DNA from: Eublepharis macularius | Taxonomy: Eukaryota; Chordata; Lepidosauria; Squamata; Eublepharidae | Assembly (NCBI RefSeq): GCF_028583425.1 | Contig: NC_072795.1 | Location: 74,166,001 to 74,230,000, forward strand | Direction of reading: 5' to 3' | DNA length: 64,000 nt | Shown: piece after piece, positions 56,844-64,000 of the stretch | How positions within the stretch are numbered: the stretch's first letter is position 1 | Layout of the letters: each line of letters begins with the position of its first letter | The notes under the pieces: model-generated | What the model was told of the DNA's origin: nothing | Database searches by the model: none | The model's input: only the letters and a program-made list of their open reading frames with translations | Position numbers and translations under genes: made by a program

Positions 56844-58223
56844 TGTTGCCAAGTAGGCCCCCTCCCCTGCTTTGAAGCCTGCCATGAACTGTGCTAAAGT
56901 TTCCTGCGTTGCTGTTTCACTGCTACACCAAAGACTGCTTTGCACGTGTGTGTTCTGATACACGTGTCAGTTTCCTGCCTGCGTGTCAAGTACCTTGCTG
57001 CTATAGACTGTGTAGTTTACTGACTCCATGTTTGGTTAACTGCACAAAGGACTCTCTTTCTGGGCAGCCCTGCCCTGACCTGTATCTGGAATTCCCAGTG
57101 TGTGTTTGGACTGTGTTCCCCGTGCCTGCTTTGCCATCTGCCACGGACCGTGCCTGTTCCTTGCCTTGTACTGTGTTTTAAAGTGTTGTTCCCGCTGCCT
57201 CCATGGAAGCCTGCCTCATATGGGCCCAAGCCGCTGCTAGCAGCCGGGCGCCTGCCGGGGAAGCCTCCAACGAGCCTGGCTAGGCGCTCCCTGGTCAGTT
57301 CCCGCCTGGAGCCTCCCGCGGGTCGGTCGCCGAGCTTGCCCTCGCTACCGGGCAGCCTGCTATCCAGCCCCAGCTATGCCCAGCCGGCATCCATGTTCTC
57401 AGGCACCCAGAAGACCCAGAGGAAGAGACTGCTTTGAGAAGCCATTTCGGCGAAGCGGGCACACCACGTCCGCAGCGAGAGCCCCTCGCCCCGCTCTGCA
57501 TATCTTAGGAGCCGCCCCGGAGAAGAGCTAAGTGCTGACCATCCCAAGCACTTAGAGAATGCATCTCAAAGAAACCTCCGCATTCCAGAAGCTGATGACA
57601 TCAGGACAAGCCCTGTCCGCTGGAACATCCATTCAGCCCACTTGGATTTCCCCCTCCCTCTTTTGTCCCCTCTTCCTGAGGTGTCACTTATCGCAATCAG
57701 ATTACCAAAGTGGCCCATCCAAGCCATTCAGTAGCCCATTAGACCCTTTGTTTTAATCTGTGAGAACCACCAAGTACAGCACCAGCCCCAGGGTACGTTT
57801 TGGGGTATTTAAGCTGGTCTCTCAGACCACTCGGTGCCTCGGCCATTCCTATCCAGACTTCCTTGCTGTCCGTCTGTGGTCCCAGTGCTGGCATTGGGCC
57901 ACCCTCGCTGCTGTGTCTCTGCTTCGCTCCAGGATAAGTGAGTATTTCCCCTATCATCGTTGGGAACCAGCTAATGCGAACGTCTCTGTATTTCCTACTC
58001 TGTATTTCTTAGACCTTGTGTGTTCCTTGTATGATTGTGCAAGCTAGGCTTACGCTACACTCAATACACGTGTTTGTACCTTACTCCTTGTCTGCCTCTT
58101 TTTCACTAGAGTGTCTGGGATCGGGACCTCCGTAAACATAGGTTATGATCCTCGCTTAATATTAATAGTTACAGACTGCTACAGCTAATTCCCCATTATA
58201 ATAAAAGAGCAGTTCTGGTAACA
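56844..58223 (+). repeat. Retroviral 3' LTR
   Basis: 1380 bp, identical in length to the 5' LTR. By eye it differs only at the positions matching 45911 (C/T), 45915 (T/C) and 45919 (G/T). Confidence 0.93.
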
Positions 58224-58227
58224 GTTT

Positions 58228-60937
58228 ATTGCACCGGCGCTTAGGGCATGCTAGCTTTGGGGTTATACGCAAATCTCTAACACTCCTGAAGGGAGAAAAG
58301 GTGTCAAGCTGCTCAGAGTTCCTAGCCTGCACTGTTTGTAAAGCAGTCAAAACAAAGGCATTCCCTGTAGCTAAGAAAAGTGGTCGGGTGTCTACAAAAC
58401 CATTCGAGTTGATCCACATGGATCTGATTGGTCTGTTCCCCAAAAGCCATTCTCAAAATTGTTATGCCCTGGTCCTAACAGACGATTTTAGCCGGTACTC
58501 ATGGATTTATGTTATGAAACACAAGTCTCAAACTTTTGATTTGTTTAAGGTTTGGGCAAAAAAGGTACAAAAACAGTTGGTGCTGGAGATTAAGGCCATC
58601 CAGTCTGACCAAGGGGGAGAGTTCATGTCTGTAAATTTCTCTCGCTGGTGTGATCTAAATGGTGTCTTGCACAGGGTAGCGACTACAAGTGTGCCGCAAG
58701 AGAATGGTCTGGCAGAAAGGCATGGTGCCATTATACAAGAAAAAATGGCTGCTATGTTAACTGATGCCGGTTTGCCAAAAACTTACTGGGCTGAGGCAAT
58801 TATCTGTGCCTGTTATGTGGTAAATCGTCTGTGGTCCCGTGCTGTGAATGAAATACCTTTTAGGTTACTTTTCAAAAGGGATCCTAATCTAAGTTTACTA
58901 AGGCTGTTTGGCATGAATTCTTGGGTGCACATCCCTTTAAGGCAGTGCAGAAAAGGGGGCCCAAAAGCCTCTAAGTTGATATTCGTTGGATACCAGAGTG
59001 GCATGAAGGCCTACAGGTTTGCCAATGAAAACAAAAAGATATCATATAGCCGATCAGCCAGTGTATGTGAACATGGGAATTGGAGAAGGCTTCACGGGTA
59101 TGAGAGTGAAAGCCAGATTGCATTGCCAGTTACCGAAGAAGTGCCTGAAATAAGTCCAGAGGGAAACGTGAGTGTGAAGCAGGAGATTAGTTTTCCAGCC
59201 AGGCAGGTAACACAGGACACACAGAGGTCTAGTCCTCCAATACACGTGTCCAGTCGGTCAAATAAGGGTGTCCCACCTCAAAGGTTTGGTTTTGAAGCTG
59301 CAGCAAACTGTGGACTAGTTAAAGAGCCAGCTAGCTATTCAGAACTTCTCACTTATGAGGGGGAAGAGAAAAAGGCTTGGCTCGAGGCCATGAAACCCGA
59401 GTATCAGTCTCTAACTGACCATGAAGTTTTTACAGTTGTACCTAAGCCAAAAGACGCCAATATAATTGGCTGTAGGTGGCTGTATAAGATAAAACAACTT
59501 CCCTCAGGAGATATGCAGAGGAAAGCGCGTTTGGTAGCCCGTGGTTTTTCTCAGGTACAATTCCAAGATTATGACCAGGTATTTTCTCCCACCGTTAGGC
59601 CTGAAACAGTAAAGTTAGCCTTATGCAAGGCAGGGGTGCAACACAAAAACATAGATCATTTTGACGTCTGTACGGCTTACCTCCATGCTCCTTTACAGGA
59701 ATGTTTATACATGGAGCAAATACCAGGATTTGAGGTGTCAAATAAACATATGGTGCTCAAATTAAACCGGGCTTTGTATGGGTTACGTCAATCAGCACGA
59801 GCTTGGTTTCAATACCTATCACAATCACGAAAAACAGCAGGCTTTGAGCAAGGCAAAGGTGATGCCTGCATTTTTACAAAAATGGTAGGAGGTTCAGAAG
59901 TCCAACTCCTTATTTTTGTAGATGATATATTGTATATATACGAGACAGACGAACAATTATGCTGGTTTAAACAAATAGCAAAGGATATTTGCAAGGTGAA
60001 ACATTTGGGTCCTATCTCTAACTATTTGGGAGTGCAAGTGTCAAAAACCCAGGACAGATTTTACCAACTGAATCAGAGGGATAAAATTGTAAAGTTGCTC
60101 ACAGAGTATAAATTAACTGGAGTACATGGTGTGTCTACTCCTATGACGACAGGGTATATCAAAGAGCCAGATGACATTCCCTTGGAAGATGTACAGAGAT
60201 ATCAGTCGTTGGTGGGCAGTCTTTTGTATCTCTCATGTTGGGGCCGTCCAGATATAACACAAGCAGTAAACATGCTATGTAAAAGGTGTGCTAAGCCTTT
60301 CTGTAGGGATTGGATAGCAGCAAGACGCGTATTAAGATATCTTAAGGCTACTCTTAATTTCTCTTTGGTTCTGAAAGTTACTGAACCTATGCAAGTCACT
60401 ATGTTTTGTGATGCTAGCTGGGCAGACCGCCCTGACGGAAAATCAACCACAGGACTAGTTATTTTTGTTGGAGGTGCTCTCATTGCACATAAGACATCAA
60501 AGCAATCTTTGTTAGCTCCTTCATCTTGTGAAGCTGAGTTCGCAGCCATAAGCCAAGGTATTTTAGAGCTGGAAGTAATACAACAGCTCATGTCTGACAT
60601 GAAAATGCATTGTGCTGTACCTGTTGATGTTTATGGGGATAATACAGCAGCACAGCATTTAGCCCAAGATGGTGGGGCTAAATCACGAAGTAAACACATC
60701 CTAATCAGGTATTTAAATGTAAAATGTGCTGTAGAACAAGGTTTCATAAAATTGTTAAGATGTACATCTGGTGACAATATAGCAGACATGTTTACTAAAA
60801 GTCTGTATACTGTACAATTCGAACGATTACGTGATGCTTTAAACTGCTCTCATACTGGCTTGGAGGAGTGTTGTAATCTAAATGTCAAAAGCCAGTGTGC
60901 AGAGGCTCTAGATCAAAATGATCTGTGTGACAGTTAA
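58228..60937 (+). CDS. Copia Pol: integrase, reverse transcriptase, RNase H
   Basis: The frame resumes after the retrovirus at LHRRLGHASFG and is open for about 900 codons. Integrase zinc domain: His2, His7, Cys34, Cys37. Its catalytic triad is Asp65 (HMDLIG), Asp127 (SDQGGEF) and Glu163, spaced DD35E. The GAG-pre-integrase text lies upstream at 45388. Reverse transcriptase starts near KAWLEAMKPEYQSL and contains GCRWLYKIKQ, LYGLRQSARAW and the active site FVDD (563-566). RNase H has FCDASWADRPDG (Asp728) and SKHILIRYLN near the end. The last 23 codons (from 60869) are read from the 3' LTR. No stop is visible within it. Confidence 0.95.
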
Positions 60938-61258
60938 ACACATCAGGTGACTGAGAGTCAGATGGTCAAGTTCCAAAGTCAGGAGACCGTGAGGGAATGA
61001 CTCAGCTAAATTCACTCATGCATCTGATTGGTTGTCTATATGTATAAATTGCTACTGTGTACATTATGGTTTGGCTTCTTTCGAGTCCAGGTGTAGGCGA
61101 AGCACTTTGTCTCTCTGGACTATAACCTGTATATTTATTGCTCTTTATCCGCCTGTAAATAAATTGTATTATACACCTTTACCGGACAAGCAAGGTGTGG
61201 ACTCTTTCTGGGTTCTCCTAAAGCTGGTGTAGTCACGCTAACTCCGTGCCAATCAACA
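60869..61258 (+). repeat. Copia 3' LTR
   Basis: 390 bp, TGTTGTAATC to AATCAACA, preceded by the weak purine stretch TGGAGGAG. The same TATA-like and AATAAA elements are present as in the 5' LTR. Confidence 0.95.
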
Positions 61259-61263
61259 TGGCT

Positions 61264-62131
61264 GACATACAAAGAAATTCTTGAGACAAAACAGAACAAT
61301 TATTTGCTTAAAGACAATGATGAATTGCCATTCCAATATGGATGGTTTCAATATATGCAGATAAAAGATTTGTATGAGAAGGACAAAAGGAAAAATGGTT
61401 TTTGGCCACAAAATTCTGAGACTGAGAACTGCTTGCTTCAGGGGGGGAAGAAAATGATTTCTAAAATATACAAGATATTATTGAAATGGTTTACAGAGGA
61501 GGAAGTTGTTAAAGTTCAGATGGTTAAATGGGTAATAAACTGTAATAGGGAAATTTCAATGGAAGCTTGGGAAAAGTTATGGAAAAATACAGTTAAAATT
61601 TCAGCATCTACCACGGTGCGAGAAAATGTTTATAAAATGATGTATAGATGGTATTTAACACCGAAGAAGTTGGCCAATGGTAATAGTCAGATGTCTGATA
61701 AATGTTGGAAATGTAAACAACATGAAGGTTCATTTTATCATATGTGGTGGTCTTGTGACAAGGCAAAACAGTTCTGGGGGGATATAGTAAAGGTTATGTC
61801 AGATATTTTACAAAGGAATGTAATTAAAACCCTGGAATTGTTGTTATTATGTATGAACCTAGAAGACTTCAATAAAATGGATAGAGTTATGGTATTTTAT
61901 ATGATTACGGCGGCCAGAATGTGTTATGCACAGTTGGGGAAGACTCAGGAGATACCATCTATGGAAGACTGGATCTTGAAAGTTCTGAATATGGCAGAAA
62001 TAGACAAACTAATGAGGAAATTGAAAGAGCAAGAAGTATTGGAATATACATTAAATTGGGAAAAATTCAAGAAATATGTGGAGAAAAAGTGGGACATGAA
62101 GGGGAAATTGTGGTCTTTGGATAGTTGTTAA
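61264..62131 (+). pseudogene. L1 ORF2 part 3: C-terminal Cys-rich domain
   Basis: Directly after the second TGGCT the L1 frame continues (TYKEILETKQNNYLLK). It contains the conserved WKNTVKISASTTVRENVYKM and WYLTPKKLANGN segments and the Cys-His knuckle KCWKCKQHEGSFYHMWWSC, followed by KQFWGDI, and ends at TAA 62129-62131. This domain assists RNA binding in retrotransposition. The part is open throughout. Confidence 0.93.
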
Positions 62132-62696
62132 GGGGGAGATAGAACTTTACTTAAGGTTATTATATTTTATTGGATTAGTATAGAGTTATAGTATTATAGT
62201 ATTATAAAGTTAAGAGTAAGACTGTATTCATATGGGAAGAAATAAGGTTGAATAATAAGGTTGAATAGGTAATAGGGAGTATATATAATATTTTAGTGAT
62301 GTATTAGAAGTAATAGATTTATAATATAGATAATAGGTATTTAAGATAATAGGTATATATATATATTGTAGTTAGTATAGTATATATTAGTTAGTTAGTA
62401 TATGTACCTATTATATACTTATATATTTTTTACACTCTTAATTTAGATAAGTATTATATTAACATAGTTAATACAACTAAATAGACTAGATTCGTATGTA
62501 TTATATAGATATATATTATACATATTATTATAGATGTTAAGAGTTTATAGTATATATTCTTTAGGCTAAGTTGGGTATGGAAAACTGTTGGGAGTCATTA
62601 GATAAGGGAGGGGGGAAGGATGGTAAAAATGCAATGGGGTGGAAAATGATAATGATTATTATGTTTATGTTTGTTAACCCATCCAATATTTTTTTA
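62132..62696 (+). other. L1 3' UTR, A/T-rich
   Basis: Simple-sequence-like stretches of TATAGTATTA and TATATAT type fill most of the 3' UTR. The element stops at a T-rich end just before the 19-bp duplication at 62697-62715. Confidence 0.8.
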
Positions 62697-62715
62697 AGAG
62701 AGAGAACATTGTTAA
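62697..62715. repeat. Right target-site duplication of the L1
   Basis: AGAGAGAGAACATTGTTAA, identical to 36361-36379. Confidence 0.9.
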
Positions 62716-62864
62716 GATGTTGAAACAATGGCATTTGTCATCAAAAAAGGATGGCTATAATATATAACTGTTCTAACCACTTTACCTTTCAATCTCTACA
62801 TTTGCTTCAATGTTGTTGCTCTAAATTGTGGCTATGCTGATGTAATATTATCAGTGTTGTTTAG

Positions 62865-63050
62865 CACATATATGAAGCTGCTTTAGACCCTGTATTGTCT
62901 ACTCTGAGTGGTAAAGGTTCTCCAGGGTCTCAGGCGGACACTCTCCTACTATACTTCCATCTAAGATCCTTTTTAGCAATAGATGTCAAGGATTGAACCT
63001 AGGACCTCCTGTGTGCCAAGCATGTGCTCTTCTACTGAAACAGTTTCAGG
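62865..63050 (-). repeat. tRNA-related SINE, reverse orientation
   Basis: The plus strand reads GTATTGTCTACTCTGAGTGG, then GGTTCTCCAGGGTCTCAGGC and a GGATTGAACCTAGGACCTCC segment followed by ATGTGCTCTTCTACTGA. The last two are the complement of a tRNA-like head with a B box. This is a common squamate SINE type. Confidence 0.7.
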
Positions 63051-64000
63051 CTGGGGAGATCGGGGTTCACTAAGTGACTTTCCAAGTCTAACTTAGGATA
63101 TATTGTTTAGGGGTCTGCCCTGGGCCAATCTCAAACCATATTGTGCACTAGGAATTTTCTATTGAAACTTAATTCCCTGACATGTAGAGGCCCTGTTCAC
63201 ATTTGGACCATGGTGTTTTGAGAGTGAGGGCTTAGCCTCCTCTTCACACACCTTTTCCCTAACCTGAAACAGCTCTAGAGAACAGCTGTTTGCCCCACTG
63301 GGACATTTATATGGAGCCCATCAGAACACATAAGTTTCTCCAGCAGAGCAAATAGTAGCTCCCTGGGGTAATTTTGGGGAGAATGTTTAAGCTTCCCCTC
63401 TTTGTGTGCCATGTTCTCAATCCAAATTGGGTCCAGGCATACTGAGGAATTAAGTTTCAACATGGAACTCCCAGTGCACATCTGGTTGATACATAAACTA
63501 TGTATCATGTAATTAGGCCCTCCGCCTAGTCTATCACAGAGGGTGGTTATAAGGATGAAATGGGATAACCCACACTGAGCTCTGGATGTCTGATCTGATA
63601 CATAAAATATGCATAGGTCTGCATTCAGCAGACACCTATATATGTATATTTGTTTAAGACATTTATGCCTCACATTTTTATGTTCATGAGAATGCTTATA
63701 AAATGGAACTGAAGAACAGCAGTGCTCTATTTACTTTGCTGCTTTTCCTTTCCTTTTAGTTTCTTTTCCTTACGTTCTGCCAGGCATATGGTTGAGGCCG
63801 GTCTTGTATTCATTTTGGTGAACCTCCCTACCGGTGTCTTGTTAGGGGGGCTGTATAGTTATCTTGGCCCCTCACAGGAGTTGTAGTGTGGACAGTAACA
63901 ACTGTTCCCTCCCCCGACACCCTGCTGTGCACAGTTGGGAGGGGTGGGCTGTATTAGTTGCTGTCTTGGAAACTGTGTTCTATGATAATTATGATGTTGT
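63051..64000. other. Intergenic, nothing recognised
   Basis: No motif-bearing frame, RNA gene or clear repeat boundary up to the end of the window. Confidence 0.4.

Larger units (their letters stand above)
45594..58223 (+). mobile_element. Pol-less endogenous retrovirus (Gag-ORFX-Env), very young
   Basis: Two 1380-bp LTRs flank 9.87 kb of internal sequence: PBS-like site, repeat-rich leader, gag (48413-50191), an in-frame second coiled-coil frame (50192-51289), a non-coding stretch, env (53104-55490, one frame break), a 3' region rich in ATGAATT and a polypurine tract. No protease, RT, RNase H or integrase motif is present in any frame. The LTRs differ at only three positions (45911, 45915, 45919). 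Flanking ATTT and GTTT give an imperfect 4-bp duplication, and joining the flanks restores the copia frame. Class is unsettled: the UAG after gag is gamma/epsilon-like, the GR-rich Gag tail is spuma-like. Confidence 0.9.
41353..61258 (+). mobile_element. Ty1/copia LTR retrotransposon, complete with LTRs, hosting two later insertions
   Basis: Two 390-bp LTRs (41353-41742 and 60869-61258), a TGGCT duplication, an iMet-type primer binding site and one gag-PR-IN-RT-RH reading frame make this a typical Ty1/copia element of about 4.85 kb once a hAT (42864-45277) and an endogenous retrovirus (45594-58223) are removed. The integrase precedes the RT, which defines copia against gypsy order. The LTRs differ at six of 390 positions (five transitions), about 1.5 percent. 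Copia elements are scarce in vertebrates, so an almost intact one is notable. Confidence 0.95.
36380..62696 (+). mobile_element. Full-length L1 retrotransposon, split by nested insertions
   Basis: After removing later insertions the L1 is about 6.1 kb: 5' UTR (36380-37360), ORF1 (37361-38164), ORF2 (38167 to 62131 in pieces) and an A/T-rich 3' UTR (to 62696). An exact 19-bp duplication flanks it, so it is a genuine target-primed insertion with its 5' end intact. A snap-back element (39451-39725) and a copia provirus (41353-61258) later inserted into ORF2. There is no long poly(A) tail; the end is CCAATATTTTTTTA. Confidence 0.92.

Overview
The window is vertebrate nuclear DNA, most likely from a squamate reptile and possibly a gecko-like lizard. 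The repeat types support this: tRNA-derived SINEs of the Sauria/Squam style, a BovB (RTE) LINE, a full-length L1, hAT miniature elements, Penelope-like fragments and a Ty1/copia element. I cannot name the species.

The only host gene I recognise is DUSP5, the inducible nuclear ERK1/2 phosphatase. It lies on the + strand from about 8.2 to 21.6 kb: a CpG-rich promoter with a CRE and a CArG box, four coding exons (8361-8775, 12635-12777, 14731-14950, 19052-19488; 404 codons by my count) and a roughly 2.1-kb 3' UTR ending at tandem AATAAA signals. Its introns hold a SINE, a hAT-type copy, a small insertion flanked by a 16-bp duplication, and a perfect 19-bp-arm palindrome.

Downstream (about 22-36 kb) is gene-free DNA with dispersed repeats: a 298-bp snap-back element, a BovB 3' fragment, an antisense LINE C-terminal fragment, a 183-bp TAGA tract, and an insertion whose head matches the 5' end of U2 snRNA.

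From 36,380 to 62,696 everything is one nested insertion. The outer element is an L1 of about 6.1 kb flanked by an exact 19-bp duplication. A 275-bp snap-back element sits in its ORF2 after the endonuclease. A Ty1/copia provirus (41353-61258; 390-bp LTRs; TGGCT duplication) sits further along ORF2. Inside the copia are a 2.4-kb non-autonomous hAT (42864-45277; 8-bp duplication) and a 12.6-kb endogenous retrovirus (45594-58223) with two 1380-bp LTRs that differ at only three positions I could find. LTR divergence (copia about 1.5 percent, retrovirus about 0.2 percent) agrees with the nesting order.

The retrovirus is the most unusual object here. It has a long repeat-rich leader, a 592-codon Gag with an N-terminal coiled coil and a GR-rich tail but no zinc knuckle, and an Env with one frame break. 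It has no recognisable protease, reverse transcriptase or integrase. Where pol should be there is an in-frame open stretch of 365 codons directly after the gag UAG, encoding a second coiled-coil protein. Near-identical LTRs on a pol-less provirus imply recent copying with enzymes supplied in trans. A second theme is the recurrence of hammerhead-ribozyme-like cores (CTGANGA, stem II, GAAA) in several unrelated repeat copies. From 62,716 to the end there is a SINE and otherwise nothing recognisable.
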